Shown here: piece after piece, positions 36,011 through 45,411 of the stretch
Layout: the number at the start of each line of letters is the position of its first letter
How positions within the stretch are numbered: position 1 is the first letter of the stretch
Source: Gnetum montanum
Lineage: Eukaryota; Streptophyta; Gnetopsida; Gnetales; Gnetaceae
Assembly: GCA_015680685.1 (NCBI GenBank)
Contig: MNCI01010786.1
Span: 196,892 to 254,553 of the forward strand
Reading direction: 5' to 3'
Length of the DNA stretch: 57,662 bases
Translations under genes and position numbers: made by a program
The notes under the pieces: generated by a model
Database searches by the model: none
Told to the model about the DNA's origin: nothing
What the model saw: only the letters and a program-made list of their open reading frames with translations

Positions 36011-37578
36011 TCATAAAATTTAAATTATCTAAGCTCATACTATAACCTTATGTTCACATTATTTCTTTCCTTTGAGCATCAAGAAATAAACTCACTTCTT
36101 TCTTTTTCCGTTAAATTCATTCATGATTAATATAACAAAGGTTTAATGCTTTGCCATGTGGCCCTCATCCTTTGCCTTTGATGTCATTGATTTTGCTAGA
36201 ATTCTAAAGTAGTAATTTCAAATGGAGATTGATTGATGTAGTAGATGTACCTATGAAAGATTTTCCTTGTAGCAGATCTCACATCTTCGCACGTCAATCA
36301 TTGAGGCCATGATTATAGGAGTAAAGTGTATATGTGGTCTTCCAATGGCTACCGCCCTCAGCTCTACTAAAACCCTCAATATAGTGCAATGCCTCCCAAC
36401 CCTAAGGTTTAAGACATTTTTGCACTTGTCCTGCCTAAGTAGCCACCATGCTCATCATTCTTTCCTGCCAATATGGTTTTTGTTATTTGTCTTTTGCATC
36501 TACTTCTACATGATTTTAGGAAAAATGCCCCATTCTAACGTGGCAAAAGGCATTTTCTCAAATGGATCAAAGCCTATGTAGGATTCATGGCTTTCTCAAA
36601 CAAACTAAGAAATAGAATGTTAAACCAAAACAGTCTATAGGTGCTGGTGAATGAAAATGATGTGAGGGGCAACCAAGACAATTGGAGAAAACACAATACA
36701 TTCATCATGTGGGGCATTGGTTTACATGTTTTTATTTGTTTATATCTACTAGCAAATGGGTTTATCAGTGATATTGACTGCAACGTTTCTACCATTTTTC
36801 ATGAAATTACCATCATGTTGTTTCACCTTTCACCTTCTTTCTTACATCACAAATAGTTTTTATTATTTCTTGATGATCTTTTTATACAATCTACCTTTGC
36901 CTTCAAAAAAATGCAACGGAAATCACTATTTTAATGGTGAACCATCAATCAATTATGGTAATATATCTTAGCATTTTTCCAAGATCCTCCTCTTAGTTTC
37001 ACATGCTCTTGGTTTGAAGATGTAGGTTCTACACAATAATTAGTAAACTATCTTACTATACCCCTGCATAATTTGAAACTAAGGATTTCTGAATCTCTTA
37101 TCTACTAATTTTGTTAACATTATGTAGTTCTAAAACTTTCCAGTTATTTTCCTTAAATAATGAATCTGCAAGCACTGAGTTCTCATCCTGCTACTACTTG
37201 ATAATTTTTAAATTGCTTTACAATAATTCCAATATGTGATGTTTCATGCTCATACTTTTAATAGAATATATTTTTTAGTTAACTTTCCTTTGCTTATTAT
37301 TTTTCTTATTATATTTATAGATAGATAGATAGATAGATAGATATTTGTGAACTAAATTAAGTATCAAATCAACCAACACTGCTTCATAAAATGACAAGAA
37401 ATTTATCAACATTTCTTAACCCCCTTCTTAGCATAATAATCTTATTAAAAACATATTTACATAGAAAAGAAAAAATATTTTTTTCAAAAAAAGAATTCAT
37501 TAAACTTAAGGTTTAATAAAATAAAAACCTCACCCCTAATAAAAACTTAAAGAACTATACATCAATACTTTATACAAA
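36011..37578. other. Non-coding part of element D between the 161-codon frame and the 3' LTR
   Basis: AT-rich with short open frames in both strands (for example 36309-36581 plus and 36574-36795 minus), none recognisable. A short ATAG microsatellite is at 37317-37344. Confidence 0.4.
37317..37344. repeat. ATAG tetranucleotide microsatellite
   Basis: Seven perfect ATAG-phase units (28 bases) in AT-rich DNA. Confidence 0.9.
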
Positions 37579-38064
37579 CTATTCAATGAATGGGAAGTGG
37601 ATAGTTAAAATAGCTTTCTTAGAAATCTTCTTGTTTTGAAACCTTTCATACACTATTTCAGTTGTAACTAATGCATTGTCTTCATCCTTGCTTTCTTCAA
37701 CTGTTCTTGTTTCCTTTGCATCCATCTCCTTTGCATCTACCTCTTTTGCTAATTCTTGAGACCTATCCCAATTAGATACTTTTCTATCTTGAGATACAAA
37801 TGCCTCTCCCCAAGAATCATCTTGGTTAGAATTTTCTTGATGTTCTACTTGACTATCACATTCATGAAATCTACCCCAAACATTGGCCTCTATAGAAAGT
37901 CCACCAATAAGAAACATGAACTCATCAGAAAGCCAAAGTAGGAATGGACTTTCTCTTGATTCTCCATGGGCTTTTGCTTTACAATAAGCTCTTACAACAT
38001 GTTTCAGGTAGCATTCCATTACATATGGGATAAATGTTCTCATTTCTCTCTCACCAAGAATCAT
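37579..38064 (-). CDS. Intact 161-codon frame downstream of integrase in element D, function unknown
   Basis: An uninterrupted minus-strand frame starting MILGEREMRTFIPYVMECYL and ending IHFPFIE. The N-terminal half (residues 1-60) has a KHVVRAYCKAKAH basic run and a hydrophobic LLWLSDEFMFLIGGL segment. The second half is hydrophilic and acidic, with near-repeats KEVDAKEMDAKET, then VYERFQNKKISKKA. It is the longest clean frame in element D, where gag, RT and integrase all carry stops. It lies in pol orientation between integrase and the 3' LTR. I recognise no family. It could be an element accessory frame, a captured host exon or a chance survivor. Confidence 0.4.
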   Translation of the reverse strand: MILGEREMRTFIPYVMECYLKHVVRAYCKAKAHGESRESPFLLWLSDEFMFLIGGLSIEANVWGRFHECDSQVEHQENSNQDDSWGEAFVSQDRKVSNWDRSQELAKEVDAKEMDAKETRTVEESKDEDNALVTTEIVYERFQNKKISKKAILTIHFPFIE

Positions 38065-38434
38065 ACTTACTAAAACCTACACTCTTTGCTAGCTTTGTTT
38101 ACTCACACTTTCAATTGGAAAATGATGTAATCTTAAGCAATCCATGTCTCTTCTTATAGTAAATAAAGTTTAAATTTCCACCAAATCTTGCTAACCAACC
38201 TTGCCACTTTTGTCCATATTAACTGCTTTGTAATCATTATACATATTCCAATTTGAATTTTACCATTCAGTTGTTGGAATTACTTTCCACTAAATAATTA
38301 ATTAACCACCACTTCCACTTTACCCATCTCAAGTAATGATTACTTAGGATAATATAAATATAATAATTCAATTATTATTTTTAATTAAATATCCTTAAAC
38401 TCATACTTAACATGAACATATGTTAGTTTTTATT
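38065..38434. other. Post-integrase spacer of element D, nothing recognised
   Basis: AT-rich, with no domain and no repeat match inside the window. Confidence 0.4.
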
Positions 38435-39292
38435 TTATTTTAAAAAAATACTAAATAGNGCTCTATCTATCTCAACTTCTCTCTTGATAAGCAAGGTCAT
38501 AAGACTTCTATCTTTATCAGTTTTCTTACTATACCTTTGTGTAAAATTTAAAGTTGAACTTATATTCCTATTTGTAATTCGTGTGGTCAAACCATAGACT
38601 AAATCATAAGGTAATGTTCCAATAGCCTTCTTAAACCTAATATGATCCATCCATAATACAAATTGTAGATAATCAATCCAATTTCTTGAATTTATATTCA
38701 TCGATTTTTTAATTTAGTAAATAAGCTTTTTATTTGTAGATCCAGCTAAGCCATTTCCTTGAGGATAAAAATTAGAAGCAGAAAATATAAAAATGGATTT
38801 TTCTGATGTCCATATTATGAATTATTTAGACTAAAAAGAATATCCATTATCAGATACTAATACTTTAGGTAGACCAAAATGACTTAAGATTTGATCTTTC
38901 AAAAATTTGATTAAATTTGATGCTAAACTTCTTCTTAAAGCTTTTGCTTCAAACCATTTAGTGAAGTAATTAGTAGCTATGAGAATAAATTTATGTCCAA
39001 CTCTTGAAAGAGTAATTGTATCAATGAAATCCAAACCCCATTGCTAAAATGGTTTATCCACAATTACTAGTTTTAAGGGAGATTTAGCCTTTTTGATTTT
39101 TGATCCATGGATTTGACATATATAACATCTTTGAATTTTCAAAGTAAGATCTTGATACATACTAGACCAATAATATTCATATGATAGTATATGTTGCATA
39201 GTTGATTTAAGGGATTCATAAAATAAATTACAATGATCATGGAATTGCTCTAAGATAGGACCAGTTTGATCATTACGAATGAATTCCAGCAA
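38435..39292 (-). pseudogene. Decayed integrase of element D
   Basis: The zinc-binding domain is at 39044-39292 (HDHCNLFYESLKST, YYWSSMYQDL, CYICQIHGSK), keeping the CxxC pair. The core at 38831-39034 reads LDFIDTITLSRVGHKFILIA and FGLPKVLVSDNGYSF, so both catalytic Asp residues are kept. The Glu position, in NGLAGSTNK near 38740, reads Gly. The distal core (WIDYLQFVLWMDHIRFK, GTLPYDLVYG) is at 38560-38700. An ambiguous base at 38459 lies near the C-terminal end. Stops separate the parts. Confidence 0.82.
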
Positions 39293-39479
39293 AACCTATT
39301 TAAAATCCTTTTTGTATCATATACCATCTCTACCCACCAATTTACATGCTTTCTTGAAGAAAGCTCTTTTTTAACTTGTATTTAAATTATTTCTAACTTT
39401 CCTTATATTAAAGAACTTTAAGATTTCATCATACCAATTTCCTTCACAAGTATCAAGTGCACATACTTCATTTTCTCTA

Positions 39480-39850
39480 GCCATTAACTTGTCTAATCCC
39501 ATTCCCTTAACTTTTTTGCATATTTCTAATGAAAATTTGAAACCTTGAAGCTATATAAGTCAGTTTTCGTTTTTCAATCCAATTTCATTTTATGCTAAGA
39601 ATTGTTTGACTGTAGTTTCGATTAGCATAATGTGAACTAATGAACTTTCTAGATAATATTAAAAATGCTAAAGTGCTTTAATGACTACAAATGCTTATTT
39701 TTCCAAGTCTGAATAATTTAGTTTAGAACCTTTCAACTGATATCCAAAAAATCCAATTGGTTAATTTTGACCTTCATTTTTCTAAGTTAAGACGAAAATA
39801 ACGAAATCATTGGAAGCAAAAGCATATAACCAAAAATATTTCTTTAATTT
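39480..39850 (-). pseudogene. Decayed Gypsy-type RNase H of element D
   Basis: Minus-strand remnant between RT and integrase: FASNDFVIFVLT (first catalytic Asp reads Asn), PIGFFGYQLKGSKLNYSDLE, AFVVIKALWHF and LVHIMLIETTVKQFLA. In-frame TAG codons fall where Gln would fit. This is the usual Gypsy RNase H; element D has a second RNase H-like domain upstream of RT. Confidence 0.65.
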
Positions 39851-40700
39851 AGGCTTTATCAAATATGGAGCCTCTTGAATGACCCTTTTAATTTCTACTA
39901 AATCTTTCTCTAATGCTAGTCTTTTTTGTAGTTTGACATCTTTCTTTAGCATATGTATCAAAGTTTTAGTAATTTCGGTGAATCTAGGGATAAATTTCTT
40001 AATGAAATTTATCTTTCCAAAGAAAGATCTAAGAGATATTTTACTTGTAGGATTCTCGATATTCTATACTTCTTGGACTTGAGAATTATCAATAGCAATT
40101 CCTTCTTGACAAATCACATGGCCTAGTAAACTCATAGATTTAACTCCAAAGATACACTCCTTACAATTTAATGAAATACCAAACTCATGAAATCTATCAA
40201 AAACTTATTGAATATGACCAATATGATTTTTCTTTCATTTTTAGAATATGGTAATATCATCCAAATAAACCTTAACAAATTTACCTATTAAACCTTTAAA
40301 GGCTAAATCCATTACTCTTTGAAAAGTAGCTCTACCATTTGACAATCCAAATGGCATTCTTTGGTAATCATAAGTTCCCCATTTGGTGATAAATTTTGTC
40401 TTATATCTATCATTTTTATCTACCATGATTTGATTATAGCCTAAAACACCATCTAAGAAAGAATATACTTGACAACCTAATACTTTGATCAACATCTCAT
40501 CAACTCTAGGAAGTTGGTATTTATTCTTTTCTGAAGCTTCATTCAAATTCTTGAAGTCTACACGAAGCCTAATGTTACCATTTTCCTTTCTTACTAGAAC
40601 AAGGTTAGCCAGCCATGTTGAATATCAAACTAGATATATGATTCGAGCTTGTAATAATTTCTTGATCTTGGATTCCATAGTTGGTTAAAATGATGGATTG
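39851..40700 (-). pseudogene. Decayed reverse transcriptase of element D
   Basis: Minus-strand RT. The fingers begin near 40690 (KIKKLLQARIIYLVSYSTW, LVRKENGNIRLCVDFKNLN). The palm at 40241-40546 is open and reads FLDGVLGYNQIMVD, YQRMPFGLSNGRATFQRVMD and VKVYLDDITIF; the YLDD catalytic box is intact. The thumb (LLGHVICQEGIAID, SLRSFFGKINFI) runs to about 39950. Stops occur before and after the open palm. The wording is close to the plant Gypsy type with ASLKDNYPLP-like fingers. Confidence 0.85.
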
Positions 40701-41316
40701 AATTTTCTTTGTTTTTTCTTAATGATTTTGCAATCTTCTATTAAAGGAATTTTATATGTCATCACATCTAATCTAAAATCTTTAAGATCATATAAGACTA
40801 AGCAAAATTTTCAAAATTATTTTTTAGGAGCAATATCAAGTTTTTCTTGAAAATTGAATTCTTTTCCTTTGTGATATTTAACATCTTTGGCATCTCATTC
40901 AATCCAAGATTTACTTCTTCAAAAGCTTAATCATTGGGATTTTGTATATCTTTTCCGGTAAAAAACATTTTCTCAAAATTATGTTCATAATCAATTATCC
41001 TTTTAGGAATGAAATTTTCCTTATATTTTTACATTGTCTCAAGTATGACTTGACCTTCAAATTCTTGTTTCTTTATCATAAACCTAAGTACTTGATAAAC
41101 ATCTTCAAATACTTACAAATTTTTTATGTTATTTGGTACTGATGGTTGATGTTCTTCCTTAATCATTACACACCCATATCCTTCTATCATTCACATGTCT
41201 AATGTCAAACCTACTTTTGCTAACTCATTTGCTATATAATTATCTTCACTACCTATATGTTCTATCTGGTAGTGCTGAAATTATTCTAACATTTTTCAAA
41301 CAAGTTATTTATAAGG
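40701..41316 (-). other. Linker between RNase H-like domain and RT of element D
   Basis: Degenerate minus-strand coding DNA with short readable runs but no domain recognised. Confidence 0.4.
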
Positions 41317-41853
41317 TCATAAAAGTAATCTTTTGACTATGTAATTACGTTTAACTTGTTCACAAACTAATCTCAAATCTCCCTTTATAATGATTACCTT
41401 GATTCCTTTTTCCAAAGCTATTCTAATACCAATACACAAAGCTTCATATTCAGCCTTATTGTCAGTACAAGAAAACGATAGATGAATCACCTTTAGAATT
41501 TCTGGTGAATCATTTCTTATTATAACTATCCCAACTCTTACACCTTTATAATTACATGAGCCATCAAAGTATGATTCCCATTTGTTCTCATCTTTGGATT
41601 CTTCTTTTTTGGAACTATAAGTTTCTTGGAGTGTACAAATTTTGGTTTTGAAAGCCTTTTTTTCAATAATTTTACCTTTTCCATTTGAAGTAATATTATC
41701 AATCATCAAAGGTTCACTATACAAATATATTTGGTTTGGTTCTCCTTTCCAAGGTAACCACATGTCTGAATAATCTGTTGATATGTAACCTAATAAATTA
41801 TTACTGCAACTTCTACTCAATAAGAGACTATGTGAGTCTGGTATATTTTCCAC
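41317..41853 (-). pseudogene. RNase H-like domain upstream of RT in element D
   Basis: A 178-codon open minus-strand piece. Residues 1-90 are an undefined linker. From about residue 92 it reads WESYFDGSCNYKGVRVGIVI, SFSCTDNKAEYEALCIGIRI and IIIKGDLRLVCEQV. The DGS, the Glu of AEYEAL and the Asp of GDLRLV are the catalytic landmarks of the archaeal-like RNase H acquired by Tat-lineage elements. It lies between protease and RT; a conventional RNase H sits after RT, so D carries two. Its placement upstream of RT is worth noting. Confidence 0.75.
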
Positions 41854-42120
41854 TTAAATAGTTACTCTACTCTTAACATTGGGTTTAGAAGTGATTTCTA
41901 ATAAAAAATTTGGTAATTGACTCACAATCTTCACTTTGTTCTTGTCCACTTGAACAATCTTTTTATTTGATTTTTTAGGAATCAAAACAAGTTTCTTACA
42001 TATAGACAATGGCATTATAGTAGATATGGCTCTAGAATCAACCAAACAATTGTGTAGATATTTATCGTTTAACTTCATTATCACAAGAAAATGAGGAGCT
42101 TCTTTATCAAGAATACAATC
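41854..42120 (-). pseudogene. Decayed aspartic protease of element D
   Basis: Minus-strand protease: APHFLVIMKLNDKYLHN leads into CLVDSRAISTIMPLSICKKL, where the catalytic triplet D-S/T-G reads D-S-R. Only about 75 clean codons remain before a stop at 41854. It lies directly upstream of the RNase H-like domain. Confidence 0.65.
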
Positions 42121-43470
42121 ATAACTAGCCTTTGATTTTTCATCGTTATTAGATGCATAACTTAACGCTAATTCTCTAACCCTCCTTTTGCCTTTAATAA
42201 ATTCTAAAGCCTTTCTTTATTGATCTCCTACTTGTGGTAATTGATACATGCTAATATTGGCCATAACATGTTTAAGATCTTCAATCAAATCATATTCTCC
42301 ATGTCCAATAAGGCTTGGTTTCTTTATCCATTTATTAAAAGACTGATTTGGAGTACTTTGTTCTACTTGATCCTCTTTATTCTTGTTTTACTCTCTTCTA
42401 CTTGGCTCAAAAGCCTTTTTCTTAGTAGATGGATTAGTAATGATGTTTGGAGGTCTAGAAGTAGTTAGTCTTTCTTTTCATCTCAAATTATATCCATTTT
42501 CCTCATTGTTATTACACTCCTCACCTAAGGATATATCCATTTAACTTGATAGAGAAGAAGTATCATTAGACCTAAAACTAGAAGATTTTCTTGCATAATG
42601 AACACTAGATAGCTCATTATCAAGATCACTATCATCCTCATCTTCTATTAACTTAGTGTCTTGATATTTATGTTTTTTATTTTTCTTTTCCTCCTTGATA
42701 TTAACTCTTGCCAAAGCTTTTTCTACTTTCACTATTTTATTGAACATATCTCGCATTAATTATCCCTTTTCATATTCTCTTCTTTCATGTTCTTGCTTTG
42801 TCTTAACATGAGATGGACCTGGTAAAGCTTTAAATTGAGAAAAATCTTGCATAGTAATCATAACTTTTTCTTCTCTCTTTTGAGTTATAACAATCTCTTC
42901 ATGATTCAAGTTCAAGTATTTTTCTAACTATATAGCTTCACTAAAGTAGTCATTTAGTATAGTTAAGTTCAAAGTCCTTTATAACCAAATTGAAATGTTG
43001 GGGTTGATACCCTTAAGATAAGTTTCCCTAAGCATTTTATCTGATGGTCTATATTGTCTTTGAAAGAGCCCACAAATTTGTTAAAATTTAATGTTAAAAT
43101 CTCTAATTGATTCTTTGACTCCTTGCTTAGCTTGTATTAGCCCATAATATAGTTGTTGTTGATCTAATTAATCACCAAATTGGGCTAAGAAATCACTTTT
43201 CATATCCCAACTTGTGATACTGTTGCTTGGCAAGTTTTAATATCAAATCTAAGCCATATCCTTTAGATTTGCTACAAATAATCTATAGGCTTGATCTTGG
43301 TGTTGAACATTTGCATGAGCTAAAGCTAACTAAAACATGTGAATATACTCTTTAGCTAACTAAGCTTTTCCAGGAACAAAAGGCTCAAGAAAATAGTTAT
43401 AAACTACCTTAGAAATATCATTGTAGTTTTGAAATCCTAATGGTGTGCCTCTTTGCCAAGGATTTTCCAT
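42121..43470 (-). pseudogene. Decayed gag of element D
   Basis: Minus-strand gag, probable start ATG at 43470 (MENPWQRGTPLGFQNYNDIS). Capsid-like core: EPFVPGKA, DQAYRLFVANLKDM, SWDMKSDFLAQFGD and YYGLIQAKQGVKESIRDFN. Then a Lys/Glu-rich segment, and at 42541-42756 an acidic stretch (EDEDDSDLDNEL) followed by HYARKSSSFRSNDTSSLSS. Many stops are TAG or TAA at Gln-compatible positions. No zinc knuckle seen. Upstream minus-strand sequence to about 43740 may hold more of the leader or gag. Confidence 0.7.
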
Positions 43471-43796
43471 CTTATTTCTTTGGATTTTTGAACTCTTATA
43501 CTTCTTAGATCTTCTCTTATAAACTAACAAACCAAATAGAAGGGGTGATGTTCTTAACCTTCTAGTCTTTAATCCACTACTTATTTCAAACTCAAAAACC
43601 TTCTTTTGTTCTTCTTCTGATCAAGAATCAATCTTATAATTAAGAACTTTCTTTGAACCTTTAAAACCTTCCAAACTATCAATCTTGTTGATCATGAACT
43701 AAAAATAGAATCTAATTTCTTAAACCTTTATAGTAATAAATAATTGTTGGTATGCTAAGACTATTAGACTTATGAACTTAGAGGATAAATTTTCAA

Positions 43797-43813
43797 CCCT
43801 CCTTCTAACACCA
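43797..43813 (-). other. Probable primer-binding site of element D
   Basis: TGGTGTTAGAAGGAGGG on the minus strand, seven bases inside the LTR end at 43821. It closely matches the site of element A (18419-18436), supporting a common primer type for A and D. Confidence 0.6.
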
Positions 43814-43820
43814 GAAGAAC

Positions 43821-44859
43821 TATTGGTGACGATTTGGGACGTGACCACCAACAAGTGCCTCGAATAGGGTTTAGGTGCTAGCTAGTCTTTGGCAACACCA
43901 AGGCCCATATACCTCTAAATAAACTCAATAGTTAAATGTGAGTATGTGTTTGTTGTTGTGAATGTTGAAATAGTTGGGTTGCATATAAAACTATAATCGA
44001 CTATCATCAAAGAGATTTGGCCAACTTTGTAAAATACTATGAGTTGTTGGATATTCCTATTTTTTTCAACCACTTAGCCTATACAGTTTTTATAATAACT
44101 ACTTGTAAAAAATAAAATTTTGCAAAAACCCTTTGAGCACAACTTTGCCAATCTGCTCCTAATTTCCCCCAAAGAGAGAAAGTTCCACAAGAAAAATAGT
44201 AATAGAGTAAGATTTAATGGAAAGAGAAAGAAAAGAAAGTAGATTTGTGTAAAAATCTCAAATATTTAAGCAAGGTAAATTGATATGAGGAAACACTTCA
44301 CAATAAAATTTATTGCTAATTCAATATCTATGAGTTGTTCAAACTTTCTAGGATTAAACAAGAAGTTTCTTAAAGACAATCCTACTATATTACCAAAAAT
44401 TGTTGGGTAAACTACCACATAGGATTCTCTATTTTGGCTAGATAATAGTTGTCAACAATTGCATACAATAGAGCTTTCAAAGATTTGACAATTTCTAATT
44501 GAAATACCAAGGGTATATACTTTAAAAATCAAAAAGCTATTTCAGTCCTTCAAAATACCAAAGATTTTTTGAACCATCTAGACTATTGAATTGTTAAACT
44601 ACCTTTTCTATAGTAAATGCTCTCTTATAGTAATCCTAATAGAATTATTAAACATTGCATAACAATAAACTTCTCTATTAACTTGCACTTGAGGCCTTCC
44701 AACATGAGCTCTTCTATGGAAAATCTTAATAGCAGTCTACTGTCATGCAACAAAGAACTATAAAAGTAATCTAAAAATCCCAAACTTAAATTCCAAGTAC
44801 GATACTACCTAAACCACTAGCTAAGTAGCTAAAAGAAAATAGGAAAGAATGAACTCACA
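43821..44859 (-). repeat. 5' LTR of element D, lacking U3
   Basis: It aligns with 34538-35569 of the 3' LTR, starting TATTGGTGACGATTTGGGAC on the plus strand (TG decayed to TA). The match stops at GAACTCACA, before the TATA box and all of U3. So only U5 and most of R are present, as at the 5' end of an element RNA. An inverted LTR fragment follows directly. Confidence 0.8.
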
Positions 44860-45076
44860 ATATTTTACAAAGTTGGCTGAATATCTTTTATGATAGCTGA
44901 TTATAATTTGATATGCAATCCAACTATTTCAACATTCACAACAGCAAACACATGCTCATGTTTAACTATTGAGTCTATTTGGAGGTATCTGAGCCTTGGT
45001 GTTGTCAAAGACCAACGAGCATCTAAACCTTGTTTGAGGCACTCATTGGCAGTCATGTCCCAAACGGTCATCCACA
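44854..45076 (+). repeat. Inverted copy of the D LTR U5 tip forming the element's outer end
   Basis: 223 bases that are the reverse complement of 34538-34760, overlapping the truncated LTR by six bases, CTCACA. Landmarks: TTTATGATAGCTGATTATA here against the reverse complement of TATAATCAGCTATCATAAA at 34711-34729; CCTTGGTGTTG here against CAACACCAAGG there. It ends ATCCACA exactly at the TSD (ATACC). With the direct copy at 43821-44043 it can form a long hairpin. Confidence 0.85.
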
Positions 45077-45101
45077 ATACCTTTCACCACTCATCAATAA
45101 A

Positions 45102-45411
45102 GCACATTAATTGATTTTCCCATGTTTACACAAAACATACTCAAAATAATATGAAAATAAAAATTGATTAATTATTAATATCAAATATAAGTACATAAAA
45201 AATCACACTAAAGAAATAAAAAACCAAAATTGATATATTTTCATGCTAAAAAACATGCACATAAAATCACATCAAACCAAAAGAATAAGAAAATTAAAGA
45301 ATGATATATCATTAGTTTCAAAAAATATGCACACAAAAATACACACTAAATAAATAAACCATACTATACCACCAAAGGCATTAAGTGTAGGACTCTTCCC
45401 TCACAACTAAG
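45102..45411. other. AT-rich stretch, nothing recognised
   Basis: Low-complexity AT-rich DNA with several ACACAxAAAxTCACA-like runs. No gene seen. Confidence 0.5.

Larger units (their letters stand above)
34538..45076 (-). mobile_element. Element D: Tat-like Ty3/Gypsy retrotransposon with an aberrant right end
   Basis: A 10,539-base minus-strand element flanked by GTACC (34533-34537) and ATACC (45077-45081), a TSD with one transition. On the minus strand the order is: defective 5' LTR, primer site, gag, protease, RNase H-like domain, RT, RNase H, integrase, a 161-codon frame, 3' LTR. The left outer end is the LTR U5 tip (TGTTGGTGCCC). The right outer end is an inverted copy of the same tip (ATCCACA), not the U3 end expected. 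Frames are broken throughout, apart from the 161-codon one. Confidence 0.8.
33613..45096 (+). repeat. Solo Athila-type LTR (B5), split by element D
   Basis: The LTR occupies 33613-34537 and resumes at 45077-45096. Its body aligns with LTR B1, with TATAAATA at 33767-33774. The right piece, ATACCTTTCACCACTCATCA, is the missing end, equivalent to 9944-9963 of LTR B1. The terminal TG has decayed to TT. Perfect ATAAA duplications flank it (33608-33612 and 45097-45101), and no primer site follows, so this is a solo LTR left by recombination between the two LTRs of an older insertion. Confidence 0.78.
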
